In this document: positions 25,755 through 38,570 of the stretch, in pieces
Numbering within the stretch: position 1 is the first letter of the stretch
Layout of the letters: each line of letters opens with the position of its first letter
Source: Chlorocebus sabaeus
Taxonomy: Eukaryota; Chordata; Mammalia; Primates; Cercopithecidae
DNA: 64,000 nucleotides
Direction of reading: 5' to 3'
NCBI RefSeq assembly: GCF_047675955.1
Contig: NW_027327627.1
Span: 248,001-312,000 of the forward strand
Program-made: the position numbers and the translations under genes
Notes under the pieces: model-generated
Databases searched by the model: none
What the model saw: the letters and a program-made list of their open reading frames with translations, nothing else
What the model was told of the DNA's origin: nothing

Positions 25755-26060
25755 TTTTCACCATAGCCCTCTATGGGCTTCCATATATCACTTTGAAAAT
25801 TCCACAGGAAGTCTTAGTGAACGGCTTCTTGAGGGGAAAGCTGAAACTCTGTCAAATGAATTATCAGAGCATCAAGCAGTTTCTCAGAAAGATTCTTTCC
25901 AGTTTTTAACGGAAGATATTTCCTTTTTCAAAATAGCCCTATAAGGGCTTCGAAATATCACCTTGCAAATTCCACAGGAACAGTCTTAGTGAATGACTTC
26001 TTGAGGGGAAAGCTATAACTCTGTGAGATGAATTAAGAGAACACAATGCAGTTTCTCAGA
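25755..26060. repeat. 13-monomer-spaced direct repeat, copy 2
   Basis: Partner of 23,530-23,830. At ~25,810 this copy has lost CA (CCACAGGAAGTC), while the matching place in macro-repeat copy 2 (~54,183) keeps CCACAGGAACAGTC. The loss is therefore private and recent. Confidence 0.8.
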
Positions 26061-27606
26061 AAGCTTCTTTCCAGTTTTTAACAGAAGATATTTCCTTTTT
26101 TACCATAGCCCCCTATCGGCTTCCATATATCACTTTGCATATTCCACAAGAACTGTCTTAGCGAAAGCCTTCTTGTCGGGAAAGCTGTAACTCTGTGAGA
26201 TGAATTAACAAAAAACAAAGCAGTGTCTCAGAAAGCTTCTTTTCAATTTTTATCTTAGGATATTTCCTTTTGCACCATAGCCCTCTATGGGCTTCCAAAT
26301 ATCACTTTGCACATATCACAAGAACAGTCTTAGCGAAAGGCTTCCTGAGGAAGAAGCTGTAACTCGGTGAGTTGAATTAACAGAACACTAGGCAGTTTCT
26401 CAGAGAGCTTCTTTTCGGTTTTTATCTTAGGATATCTCCATTTTCACCATAGCCCTCTATGGGCCTCCGAATATCACTTTGCAAATTCCACAAAAACAGT
26501 CTTAGCAAAAGGTTTCTTGACGGGAAAGCTGTAACTCTGTGAGATGAATTAATAGAACACGAAGCAGTTTCTCAGAAAGCTTCTTTCAAGTAGTTAATTG
26601 AAGATATTTCCTTTTTCACCATAGACGCCTACCAGCTTCCAAATATCACTTTGCAAATTCCACAAGAACAGCCTTAGAGAAAGGCTTCTTGAGGAGAATG
26701 CTGTAACACTGTGAGATGAATTAACAGAACACAAAGCAGTTTCTCAGAAAGCTTCTTTCCTGTTTTTAACTGAAGTTGTTTTGATTTTCACCATAGCCCC
26801 CTATGGGCTTCCAAATATCGCTTTGCAAATTCCGCAAGACCAGTCTTAGCGAAAGGCTTCTTGAGGGGAAAGCTGTAACTGTGTGAGATGAATTAACAGA
26901 ACTCAAACCAGTTTCTCACAAAGCTTCTTTCAGTTTTTATCTTAGGATATTTCTTTTTTTCATAGCCCTCTCTGGGCTTCTAAATATCACTTTGCAAATG
27001 TCACAAGAAGATTCTTACCGAAAGGCTTCTTGATGGGAAAGCTATAACTCTGTGAGATGAATTAACAGAACACAAAGGAGTTTCTCAGAAAGCTTCTTTT
27101 CAGTTTTTATCATAGGATATTTGCTTTTTCACCATATCCCTTTATGGGTTTCCAAATATCACTTTGCAAATTACACAAGAACAGTCTTAGCAAAAGGTTT
27201 CTTGATGGGAATGTTGCAACTCTGTGAGATGTATTAACAGAACCCAAAGCAGTTTGTCAGAAATCTTCTTTCCAGTTTTCAACTGAAGATATTTCCTTTT
27301 TTACCATAGCCCTCTATGGGCTTCCAAATATCACTTTGTAAATTCCACAAGAACTGTCTCACGGAAAGGCTTCTTGAGGGGAGAGCCGAAATTCTGTGAG
27401 ATGAATTAATAGAACACAAAGCATTTTCTCAGAAAGCTTCTTTCCACTTTTTAACTGAAGTTGTTTCGTTTTTTACCATAGCCCACTATGGGCTCCCAAA
27501 TATCACTTTGCAAATTCCACAAGAACAGTCTTAGCGAAAGGCCTCTTGAGGGGAAAGTTGTAACTCTGTGAGATGAATTAGCAGAACACAAAGCAGTTTC
27601 ACAGAA

Positions 27607-28270
27607 AGCTTCTTTTCAGTTTTTATCTTAGGATATTTCCTTTTTCCATAGCCCTCTAAGGGTTTCTAAATATCAATTTGCAAATTTCACAAGAGCAGTC
27701 TTAGCGAAAGGCATCTCCAGGGCAAAGCTTCAACTCTGAGAGATGAATTAACAGAACGCAAAGGAGTTTCTCAGAAAGCTTCTTTCCAGTTTTTAACTGA
27801 AGATATTTCCATCTTTACCATAGCCCTCTATAGGCTTCCAAATATCACTTTGAAAATTCCACAAGAACAGCCTTAGCGAAAGGCTTCTTGAGGGGTAAGC
27901 TGTAACTCTGTGAGATCAATTAACAGAACACAAGGCAGTTTCTCAGAAAGCTTCTTTTCAGTTTCTATCTTAGGATATTTCCTTTTTCACCATAACCCTC
28001 TACGGGTTTCCAAATATCACTTTGCAAATTCCACAAGAACAGTCTTACCGAAAGGCTTCTTGCTGTGAAAGCTATAACTCTGTGAGATGAATTACAGAAC
28101 ACAAAGCAGTTTCTCAGAAAGCTTCTTTCCAGTTTTTAACGGAAGACTGTTCCTTTTTCAACATAGCCCTCTATTTGCTTCTCAATATCACTTTGCTAAT
28201 TCTATAAGAACAGTCTTTGCGAAAGGCTTCTTGAGGGGAAAGCTGTAACTCTGTGAGATGAACTAAGAGA
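27607..28270. repeat. 18-monomer-spaced direct repeat, copy 2
   Basis: Partner of 24,520-25,190, with private changes such as CATCTTTACC and TTGCTGTGAAAGC. Each copy includes the AACCC/GGGTT form of the dyad (24,906-24,920 and 27,994-28,008). Confidence 0.8.
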
Positions 28271-28450
28271 ACACAATGCAGTTTCTCAGAAAGCGTCTTT
28301 TCAGTTTTTTTCTTAGGATATTTCCTTTTTCGTCAAAGCCCTCTACGGGCTTCCAATATCACTTTGCAAATTCCACAAGAACAGTCTCAGTGAACGGCTT
28401 CTTGAGGGGAAAGCTGTAACTCTGTGAGATGAATTAACTGAACACAAAGC

Positions 28451-29200
28451 AGTTTCTCTGAAAGCTTCTTTTCAGTTTTTATCTTAAGACATTTCCTTTT
28501 TCACCATAGCCCTCTATGGGCTTCCAAATAACACTTTGCAAATTAGACAAGAACAGTCTTAGCGAAAGGCTTCTTGAGGGGAATGCTGTAACTTTGGGAG
28601 ATGAATTAACACAACACAAAGCAGTCTCTCAGAAAGCTTCTTTCCAGTTTTCAACTGAAGATAATTTCTTTTTCACCATGGCACATTATGGGCTTCCAAA
28701 TATCACTTTGCAAATTCCAAAAGAAGAGTCTTTGCCAAAGGCTTCTTGAGTGGAAAAGTCTAACACAGTGTGATGAATAAACAGAACACAAAGCAGTCTC
28801 TCAGAAAGTTTCTTTCCCGTTTTTCACTGAAGATATTTCCTTTTTCACCATAGCCCTCTAAGGGCTTCCAAATATCACTTTGCAAATCCCCCAAGAAGAG
28901 CCTTAGCGAAAGGAATGTTGAGGGGAAAGCTGTAACTCTGTGAGATGAATTAACAGAACACAAGTCAGTTTCTCATAAAGCTTCTTTCCAGTTTTTAACG
29001 GAAACTATTTCCTTTTCCACAATAGCCCTCTATGGGCTTCCTAATATCACTTTCCATTTTTCACAAGAACAGTCTTAGTGAACGGCTCCTTGAGTGGAAA
29101 GCTGTAACTCTTGGAGATGAATTAACAGAACACACGGCAAATTTCACAAGAACAGTCTCAGTGAACGGCTTCTTGAGGGGAAAGATGTAACAGTGTGAGA
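28451..29200. repeat. Half-monomer-ended block, copy 1
   Basis: Four monomers plus a shortened one, starting AGTTTCTCTGAAAGC. Marks are AAATAACACTTTG, AATTAGACAAGAAC, CACCATGGCACATTATG, TCTTTGCCAAAGG, TCTAACACAGTGTGATG and CCCGTTTTTCACTGAAG. The end at ~29,139 joins ACACACGGC to AAATTTCACAAG, skipping ~89 bp. The block recurs at 29,222 and 32,016. Confidence 0.88.
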
Positions 29201-29221
29201 TGAATTAACCGAACACAAAGC

Positions 29222-30660
29222 AGTTTCTCTGAAAGCTTCTTTTCAGTTTTTATCTTAAGTCATTTCCTTTTTCACCATGGCCCTCTATGGGCTTCCAAAT
29301 AACACTTTGCAAATTAGACAAGAACATTCTTAGCGAAAGGCTTCTTGAGGGGAATGCTGTAACTTTGTGAGATGAATTAACACAACACAAAGCAGTCTCT
29401 CAGAAAGCTTCTTTCCAGTTTTCAACTGGAGATAATTTCTTTTTCACCATGGCACATCATGGGCTTCCAAATATCACTTTGCAAATTCCAAAAGAACAGT
29501 CTTTGCCAAAGGCTTCTTGAATGGAAAGGTCTAACACAGTGTGATGAATAAACAGAACACAAAGCAGTCTCTCAGAAAGTTTCTTTCCCGTTTTTCACTG
29601 AAGATATTTCCTTTTTCACCATAGCCCTCTATGGGCTTCCAAATATCACTTTGCAAATCCCCCAAGAAGAGCCTTAGGAAAGGATTCTTGAGGGGAAAGC
29701 TGTAACTCTGTGAGATGAATTAACAGAACACAAGTCAGTTTCTCATAAAGCTTCTTTCCAGTTTTTAACGGAAACTATTTCCTTTTCCACAATAGCCCTC
29801 TATGGGCTTCCTAATATCACTTTCCAGTTTTCACAAGAACAGTCTTAGTGAACGGCTCCTTGAGTGGAAAGCTGTAACTCTTGGAGATGAATTAACAGAA
29901 CACAAGGCAAATTTCACAAGAACAGTCTTAGTGAACAGCTTCTTGAGGGGCAAGGTGTAACTCTGTTAGATGAACTAACAGAACACAAAGTAGTTTCTCA
30001 GAAAGCTTCTTTTCAGTTTTTATCTTAAGATATTTCCTTTTTCACCATAGCCCTCAATGGGCTTCTAAATATCACTTCCCAAATTGATCAAGAACAGTTT
30101 AGCGAAAGGCTTCTTGTAGGGAAAGCTGTAACTCTGTGAGATGAATTGAAAGAACACAAAGCAGTTTCGCAGAAAGCTTCTTTCCAATTTTTAACTGAAG
30201 ATATTTCCTTTTTCATCATAGACCTCTATGGGCATTCAAATATCACTTTGCAAATTCCACAAGAACAGTCTTAGCGAAAGGATTCTTGAGGGGAAAGGTG
30301 TAACTCTGTGAGATGAATTAACAGAACACAAACCACTTTCTCAGAAAGCTTCTTTCTAGTTTTTAACGGAAGATATTTTTTTTTCACCAAATCCCCCTAT
30401 GGGCTTCCAATTATCACTTTGTAAATTCCACAAGAACAGACTTAGCGAAAGGCTTCCTGAGGGGTAAGCTGTCACACTGTGAGATGAATTAACAGAAAAA
30501 AAAGCATTTTCTCAGAAATCTTCTTTCCAGTTTTCAACTGAAGATATTTCCTTTTTCACCATAGCTCTCTATTGGCTTCCAAATATCACCTTACAAATTC
30601 CAGAAAGCATTCTTAGTGAAAGGCTTCTTGAGGGGAAAGCTGTAACTCTGTGAAATGAAT
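29222..30660. repeat. Half-monomer-ended block, copy 2, with extended right flank
   Basis: Repeats 28,451 onward at a spacing of 771 bp, about 4.5 monomers because of the shortened monomer. From 29,911 it continues into a right flank (TAACTCTGTTAGATGAAC, CTTCCCAAATTGA, TTTTTTTTCACCAAATCC, CAAAGCATTCTTAG-type variants). That flank also follows copy 3, so copies 2 and 3 were duplicated together as a ~1.4 kb unit. Confidence 0.87.
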
Positions 30661-31619
30661 TAACAGGACACAAAGCAGTTTCTCAGAAAGCTTCTTTCCA
30701 GGTTTTAAAGGAAGATGTTTCGTTTTTCACCAAAGCCCTCTACGGGCTTCCAAATATCACTTTCCAAATTCCACAAGAAGAGCCTTAGGGAAAGACTTCT
30801 TGAGGGGAAAACTGTAACTCTGTGAGATGAATTAACAGAACACATAGTAGTTTCTCAGAAAGATTCTTTTCAGTTTTTAACTGAAGATATTTCCTTTTTC
30901 ACCCTAACCCTTGATGGGCTTCCAAATACCACTTTGCAAATGCAAAAGGAACAGCCTTGGCAAAAGGCTTCTTGAGGAGAAAGCTGTAACTCTGTGAAAT
31001 GAATCAACAGAACACAAAGCAGTTTCCCAGAAAGCTTCTTTTCAGTTTTTATCTTAGGATATTTCCTTTTGCACCATAGACCTCTATCGGCTTCCAAATA
31101 TCACTTTGCTAATTCCACAAGAACAGTCTTAGCGAAAGTCTTCTTGAGGGGAAAGCTGTAACTCTGTGAGATGAATTAACAGAACACAAAGCAGTTTCTC
31201 AGAAAGCCTCTTTCCAGTTTTTAATGGAAGATATTTCCTTTCTCACCATAGCCTTCTATGGGCTTCCAGATATCACCTTGCAAATTCCACAAGAATAGTC
31301 TTAGTGATCGGCTTCTTGAGGGGAAAGCTACAACTCCGTGAGATGAATTAAGAGAACACAATGCCATTTCTCGGAAAGCTTCTTTTCGGTTTTTATCGTA
31401 GGATATTTCCTTTTTCACCATAGCCCTCTATGGTCTTCCAAATATCACTTTTCAAATTCCACAAGAACAGCCTTAATGAACGGCTTCTTAAGGGGAAAGC
31501 TGCAACTGTGTGAGATGAATTAACAGAACACAAAGCAGGTTCTCAGAAAGCTTCTTTTCAGATTTTAAATAGGATATTCCCTTTTTAACCATAGCCCTCT
31601 ATGGGCTTCTAAATATCAC

Positions 31620-31700
31620 TTTATATTCTACATGAACAGTCTTAGCGAAAGTCTTCCTGAAGGTAAAGTTGTAGCCCTCAGAGAGCTTCTTTTCAGTTTT
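31620..31700. repeat. Truncated monomer (~41 bp deletion)
   Basis: AAAGTTGTAGCCCTCAGAGAGC at ~31,667 lacks the GATGAATTAACAG...TTTCT part that normally lies between GTAACTCTG and CAGAGAGC. The preceding monomer is also short (GATTTTAAATAGGATATTCCC and CACTTTATATTC). The counterpart lies at ~60,218. Confidence 0.8.
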
Positions 31701-32015
31701 TATCTTAGGATATTTCCTTTTTCACCATAGACCTCTATGGGATTCCAAATATCACTTTGCAAATTCCACAAGAATAGTCTTAGCAAAAGGCTACTTGAGG
31801 GGAAAGCTGTAATTCTGAGAGATGAATTAACAGAACCGAAAGCAGTTTCACAGACAGCTTCTTTCCAGTTGTTAACTGATGATATTTCCTTTTTTACCTT
31901 AGCCCTCTATGGGCTTCCAAATATCACTTTGCAAATTCCACAAGAACAGTCTTAGCAAAAGGCTTTTTGAGGGGAAAGCTGTAACTCTGGGAGATGAATT
32001 AACAGAACACAAAGC

Positions 32016-33440
32016 AGTTTCTCTGAAAGCTTCTTTTCAGCTTTTATCTTAAGACATTTCCTTTTTCACCATAGGCCTCTAAGGGCTTCCAAATAGCACT
32101 TTGCAAATTAGATAAGAACAGTCTTAGCGAAAGGCTTCTTGAGGGGAAAGCTGTAACTTTGTGAGATGAATTTACAGAACACAAAGCAGTCTCTCAGAAA
32201 GCTTCATTCCAGTTTTCAACAGAAGATAATTTCTTTTTCACCATGGCACATTATGGACTTCCAAATATCACTTTGCAAATTCCAAAGAACAGTCTTTGCC
32301 AAAGGCTTCTTGAGTGGAAAACTCTAACACAGTGTGATGAATAAACAGAGCACAAAGCAGTCTCTCAGAAAGTTTCTTTCCCGTTTTTCACTGAAGATAT
32401 TTCCTTTTTCACCATAGCCCTCTATGGGCTTCCAAATATCACTTTGCAAATCCCGCAAGAAGAGCCTTAGGAAAGAATTCTTGAGGGGAAAGCTGTAACT
32501 CTGTGAGATGAATTAAAAGAACACAAGTCAGTTTCTCATAAAGCTTCTTTCCAGTTTTTAACGGAAACTATTTCCTTTTCCACAATAGCCCTCTATGGGC
32601 TTCCTAATATCACTTTCCAATTTTCACAAGAACAGTCTTAGTGAACGGCTCCTTGAGTGGAAAGCTGTAACTCTGAGAGATGAATTAACAGAACACAAGG
32701 CAAATTTCACAAGAACAGTCTTAGTGAACGGCTTCTTGAGGGGCAAGGTGTAACTCTGTTAGATGAACTAACAGAACACAAAGTAGTTTCTCAGATAGCT
32801 TCTTTTCCGTTTTTAACTTAAGATATTTCCTTTTTCACCATAGCCCTCTATGGGCTTCCAAATATCACTTCCCAAATTGAACAAGAACAGTCTTAGCGAA
32901 AGGCTTCTTGCAGGGAAAGCTGTAACTCTGTGAGATGAATTAAAAGAACACAAAGCAGTTTCGCAGAAAGCTTCTTTCCAGTTTTTAACTGAAGATATTT
33001 CCTTTTTCATCATAGACCTCTTTGGGGTTTCAAATATCACTTTGCAAATTCCATAGGAACAGTCTTACCGAAAGGATTCTTGAGGGGAAAGTTGTAATTC
33101 TGTGAGATGAATTAACAGAACACAAAGCACTTTCTAAGAAATCTTCTTTCTAGTTTTTAACGGAAGATTTTTTTTTTCACCAAATCCCCCTATGGGCTTC
33201 CAAATATCACTTTGTAAATTCCACAAGAACAGACTTAGCGAAAGGCTTCCTGAGGGGAAAGCTGTAACTCTGTGAGATGAATTAACAGAACACAAACATT
33301 TTCTCAGAAATCTTCTTTCCAGTATTCAACTGAAGATATTTCCTTTTTCACCATAGCTATCTATCGGTTTCCAAATATCACCTTACAAATTCCACAAAGC
33401 ATTCTTAGCGAAAGGCTTCTTGAGGGGAAAGCTGTAACTC
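32016..33440. repeat. Half-monomer-ended block, copy 3, with extended right flank
   Basis: Matches 29,222-30,660 at offset ~2,794 bp, including the shortened monomer at ~32,700 (ACACAAGGC joined to AAATTTCAC) and the T-rich TTTTTTTTCACCAAATCC monomer. Several percent of positions differ, so it is older than the macro-repeat. The non-integer spacing reflects shortened monomers at ~29,911 and ~31,672. Confidence 0.85.
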
Positions 33441-33880
33441 TGTGAGATGAATTAACAGAACGCAAAGCAGTTTTTCAGAGAGCTTCTTTCCAGTTTTTAG
33501 CTGAAGATATTTCTTTTTCACCATAGAACTCTCTGGGCTTTCAAATATCACTTTGCAAATTCCACAAGAACAGCCTTAGCGAAAGGCTTCTTGAGGGGAA
33601 ATCTGTAAATCTGGGAGAGGAATTAACAGAACACAAAGCAGTGTCTCAGAAAGATTTTTTCCAGTTTTTAACTACAGATATTTCCTTTTTCACCGTAGCC
33701 CTCTATGGATTTCCAAATATCACTTTGCAAATTCCACAAGAACAGTCTTAGCGAAAGGCTTCTTGAGGGGAAAGCTGTAACTCTGTGAGATGAATTAACA
33801 GAAGACAAAGCAGTTTCTCATAAAGCTTCTTTTCTGTTTTTAGCTTAGGGTATTTTCTTTTTCACCATAGCCCTCTAAGG
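32830..33880. repeat. Block repeated at 37,457-38,507
   Basis: About six monomers matching 37,457-38,507 at offset 4,627 bp (27 monomers). Marks are CAAATTGAACAAGAACAG, TTGCAGGGAAAGC, GACCTCTTTGGG or GTCCTCTTTGGG, TTTTCACCAAA, AACTACAGATA and GTTTTTAGCTTAGGG. Divergence is a few percent. Confidence 0.83.
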
Positions 33881-36800
33881 GGTTCCAAATATCACTTTGC
33901 AAATTCCACATGAACCGTCTCAGCGAAAGGATTCTTGACGGGAAAGCTGTATCTCTGTGAGATGAATTAACAGACACAAAGCAGTTTCTCAGACAACTTA
34001 TTTTTTCAGTGTTGAACGGAAGATATTTCCTTTTTTTACCATAGCCTTCTATCTGCTACAAAATATCACTTTGCCAATTACACAAGAACAGTCTTAACGA
34101 AAGGCTTCTTGAGGGGAAAGGTGTAACTCTGTGAGATGAATTAACAGAACACAAAGCAGTTTCTCATAAAGCTTCTTTTCAGTGATTAGCTTAGGATATT
34201 TCCTTTTTCACCATAGCCCTCTATGGGCTTCCAAATATCACTATGCAAATTCCACGAGAACAGTCTCAGCAAAAGGCTTCTTGAGGGGGAAGCTGTAACA
34301 CTGTGAGATGAATTAACAGAACACAAAGCAGTTTCTCACAACGCTTCTTTCCAGTTTTTACTGAAGATATTTCCTTTTTCACCATAGCCCTCTATGGGCT
34401 TCCAAATATCACTTTGCAAACTCCACAAGAACAGTCTTAGCGAATGGCATCCTGTGGAGAAAGATTTAACTCTGTGAGATGAATTAACAGAACAAAAAGC
34501 AGTTTCTCCGAAAGCTTATTTCCAATTTTTAAATGAAGATATTTCCTTTTTCACCATAGTTATCTATGGGCTTCGAAATATCACTTTGTAAATTCCACAA
34601 AAATATTCGTAGTGAAAGGCTTCTTGAAGGGTAAGCTGTAACCCTGTGAGATGAATTAACAGAACACAAAGCAGTTTCTCAAAATGCATCGTTCTAGTTT
34701 TTAACTGAAGATATATCCTTTTTCTCCGTAACCCTCTATGGTCTTCCAAATATCACTTTGCAAATTCCACAAAACAGTCTTACCGAAAGGCTTCTTGGGG
34801 AGAAATCTGTAACTCTGTGAGATGAATTAACAGAACACAAAGCAGTTTCTCAGAAAGCTTCTTTCCAGTTTTTAACGGAAGATATTTCCTTTTTCACCAT
34901 AGACATCTATGGGCTTCCAACTATCACTTTGCAAATTCCACAAGAACAGTCTTAGTGAACGGCTTCCTCAGGGGAGGATGTAAGTCTGTGAGATGAATTA
35001 ACACAGCACAAAGCAGTTTCACAGAAAGCTTCTTTCCAGTTTTTAACTGAAGATATTTCATTTTTCACCATAGCCCTCGAGGGGCTTCCAAATTACACTT
35101 TGCAAATTCCACAAGAGCAGTCTTAGCGAAAGGCTTCTTTAGGGGAAAGCTGTAACTCTGTGAGATGAATTAACAGAATAAAAAGCAGTTTATCAGAAAG
35201 CTTCTTTTCAGTTTTTAACTTAGGATATTTTCTTTTCCTCCATAGCCCTCTATAGGCTTCCAAATATCACTTTGCAAAATCCACAAGAACAGTCTTAGCA
35301 AAACGCTTCTTGTGGGGAAAGCTGTAACTCTGTGAGATTAATTAACAGAAGACAAACCAGTTTCTCAGAAAGTTTCTTTTCAGTTTTTATCTTGGGATAT
35401 TTCCTTTTTCACCATGGCCCTCTATGGGCTTTCAAATAACACCTTGCAAATTCCACAAGGACAGTCTTAGCGAAAAAGTTCTTGACTGTAACTCTCTGAG
35501 ATGAATGAACAAAAAAGAAAGCAGTTTCTCAGAAAGCTTCTTTCCATTTTTTATATGAAGATATTTCCTTTTTCACCATAGCCATCTAGGGGCTTCCAAA
35601 TGTCTCTTTGCAAATTGCACAAGAAAAGTCTTAGGGAAAGGCTTCTTGAGGGGAATGCTGTAACTCTGTGAGATGAATTGACAGAACACAAAGCAGTTTC
35701 TCAGAAAGCTTCCTTACAGTTTTAAACAGAAGGTTTTTCCATTTTCACCATAACCCTCTATGGGCTTCCAAATACCACTTTGCAAATTCCACAAAAACAG
35801 TCTTAGCGAAAGTCTTCTGGAGGAGAAAGCTGTAACTCTGTGAGATGAATTAACAGAAAACAAACCAGTTTCTCAGAAAGCTTCTTTGCAGTTTTTAACG
35901 GAAGATATTTCATTTTCACCAAAGCCCTCAAGGAGCTTCCAAATATCACTTTCCAAATTCCACAAGAACTGTCTTAGCGAAAGGCTTCTCGAGGGGAAAG
36001 CTGTAACTCTGTGAAATGAATTAACAGAACACAAAGCAGTTTCTCAGAAAACTTCTTTCCAGTTTTTATCTTAGGATATTTCCTTTTTCACCACAGCCCT
36101 CTAAGGGCTTGCAAATATCGCTTTGCAAATACCAAAAGACCAGTCGTATCGAAAGGCTTCTTAAGGGGAAAGCTGTAACTCTGTGAGATGAACTAACAGA
36201 ACACAAAGCAGTTTCTCAGAAAGCTTCTTTCCAGTTTTTAAAGGAAGATATTTCCTTTTCACCAAAACCTTCCAGGGGTTTCCAAATATCACTTTGAAAA
36301 TTCCACAAGAACAGTCTTAGTGAAAGGCTTCTTGAGGGGAAAGCTGTAACTCTGTGAGATGAATTAACAGAACACAAAGCAGTTTCTCAGAAAACTTCTT
36401 TTCAGTTTTTATGTTAGGATCCTTCCTTTTTCACTATAGCCCTCTATGGGCTTCCAAATATCACTTTGCAAATTCCACAAGAACAGTCTTAGCGAAAGGC
36501 TTCTTGAGGTGAAAGCTGTAACTCTGTGAGATGAATTACGAGTACACAAAGCAGTTTCTCAGAAAGTTCTTTCCAGTTTTTAACGTAAATTATTTCCTTT
36601 TTCACCATAGCCCTCTAAGGGCTTCTAAATATCACGTTCTAAATTCCACAAGAACAGTCTTAGCGAAAGGACTCTTGAGGGGAAAGATGTAAATCTGTGA
36701 GATTAAATAAGAGAACACAAAGCCGTTTCTCAGAAAGCTTTTTTCCAATTTTTAAAGGAAGATATTTCCTTTTTCACCACAGCCCACTATGGGCTTCTAA

Positions 36801-37456
36801 ATATCACTTTACAAATTCGACAAGAACAGTCTTAGAAAAAGGCTTTTTGGGGGGAAAGCTGTAACTCTGTGAGATGAATTAAGAGAACACAAAGCAGTTT
36901 CTCAGAAAGCTTCTTTCAAGTTTTTAACGGAAGATATTTCCTATTTCACCATAGTCCTCTATGGGCTTCTAAATATCACTTTCTAAATTCCACAAGAACA
37001 GTCTTAGCAAAAGGCTTCTTGAGGGGAAAGCTGTAACTCTGTGAGATCCATTAAGAGAGCACAAAGCAGTTTCTCAGAAAGCTTCTTTGCAGTTTTTAAT
37101 AAAAGATATTTCCTTTTTCAGCATAGCCCTCTATGGGCTTCCAAATATCACTTGGAAAATTCCACAAGAAGAGCCTTAGCGAAAGGCTTCTTGAGGAGAA
37201 AGCTGTAACTCTGTGAAATGAATTATCCGAACACAAAGCAGTTTCTCAGTATGCCTCTTTTCAGTTTTTAACGGAAGATATTTCTTTTTCCATGATAGCC
37301 CTCTATGGGATTCCAAATATCATTTTGCAAATATCACAAGAACAGTCTTAGCGAAAGGCATCTTGAGGGGAAAGCTGTAACTCTGTGACATGAATTATTA
37401 GAACACAAAGCAGTATGTCAGAAAGCTTCTATTCAGTTTTTATCTTAGGATACTTC
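33881..37456. repeat. Alphoid stretch without a second copy inside copy 1
   Basis: About 21 monomers close to the common type, with mixed AACGGAAG and ATCTTAGG classes. 33,881-35,454 recurs in macro-repeat copy 2 (62,427-64,000); 35,455-37,456 has no long partner in the window. It includes an 8 bp internal loss at ~35,478 (TTCTTGACTGTAAC). Nothing other than satellite is present. Confidence 0.75.
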
Positions 37457-38507
37457 CTATTTCACCATAGCCCACTATGGGCTTCTAAATATCACTTACC
37501 AAATTGAACAAGAACAGTCTTAGCGAAAGGCTTCTTGCAGGGAAAGCTGTAACTCTGTGAGATGAATTAAAAAAACACAAACCAGTTTCGCAGAAAGCTT
37601 CTTTCCAGTTTTTAACTGAAGATATTTAATTTTTCATCATAGTCCTCTTTGGGCTTTCAAATATCACTTTGCAAATTCCACAACAACAGTCTTAGCGAAA
37701 GGATTCTTGAGGGGAAGGTGTAACTCTGTGAGATGAATTAACAGAACAGAAAGCACTTTCTCAGAAATCTCCTTTCCAGTTTTTAACGGAAGATATTTTT
37801 TTTTCACCAAAGCCCCCTATGGGCTTCCAAATATCACTTTGTAAATTCCACAAGAACAGACTTAGCGAAAGGCTTCCTGAGGGGAAAGCTGTAACTCTGT
37901 GAGATGAATTAACAGAACACAAACATTTTCTCAGAAATCTTCTTTCCAGTTTTCAACTGAAGATACTTCCTTTTTCACCATAGCTCTCTATCGGCTTCCA
38001 AATATCACCTTAAAAATTCCACAAAGCATTCTTAGCGAAAGGCTTCTTGAGGGGAAAGCTGTAACTCTGTGAGATGAATTAACAGAACACAAAGCAGTTT
38101 TTCAGAAAGTTTCTTTCCAGTTTTTAGCGGAAGATATTTCTTTTTCACAATAGAACACTCTGGGCTTCTAAATATCACTTTGCAAATTCCACAAGAACAG
38201 TCTTAGCGAAAGGCTTCTTGAGGGGAAAGCTGTAAGTCTGGGAGATGAATTAACGGAACACAAAGCAGTGTCTCAGAAAGATTTTTTCCGGTTTTTAACT
38301 ACAGATAGTTCCTTTTTCACTGTAGCCCTCTATGGATTTCCAAATATCACTTTGCAAATTCCACAAGAACAGTCTTAGCGAAAGGCTTCTTGAGGGGAAA
38401 GCTGTAACTCTGTGAGATGAATTAACAGAAGACAAAGCAGTTTCTCATAAAGCTTCTTTTCTGTTTTTAGCTTAGGGTATTTTCTTTTTCACCATAGCCC
38501 TCTATGG
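37457..38507. repeat. Second copy of 32,830-33,880
   Basis: Partner of the block above, with private changes such as CTTACCAAATTG and AAAAAAACACAAACC. It ends next to the re-copied 18.8 kb segment. Just after it, at ~38,528, the AAATTGAACAAG variant appears a second time on a different monomer background, so the junction area is itself mosaic. Confidence 0.82.
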
Positions 38508-38570
38508 GCTTCCAAATATCACTTTGCAAATTGAACAAGAACAGTCTTAGCGAAAGGCTTCTTGCAGGGA

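Larger units (their letters stand above)
21951..28440. repeat. Heterogeneous alphoid stretch with short-range repeats
   Basis: About 38 monomers without one dominant higher-order period. Two internal relationships stand out. The pair at ~23,530-23,830 and ~25,755-26,060 shares GAGCATCAAGCAG and TTCAAAATAGCCCTATAAGG, 2,228 bp or 13 monomers apart. The ~650 bp blocks at ~24,520 and ~27,607 are 18 monomers apart. Otherwise monomers of the AACGGAAG and ATCTTAGG types alternate irregularly. The whole stretch recurs in macro-repeat copy 2 at 50,323-56,815. Confidence 0.8.

Noticed and set aside
30371..30384. T-runs (also ~33,166, ~37,796, ~58,920 and ~61,713) as RNA polymerase III terminators
   Set aside because: They are slippage expansions in the GATATTTCCTTTTTCACC part of one monomer lineage. 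No A box, B box or RNA gene lies upstream.
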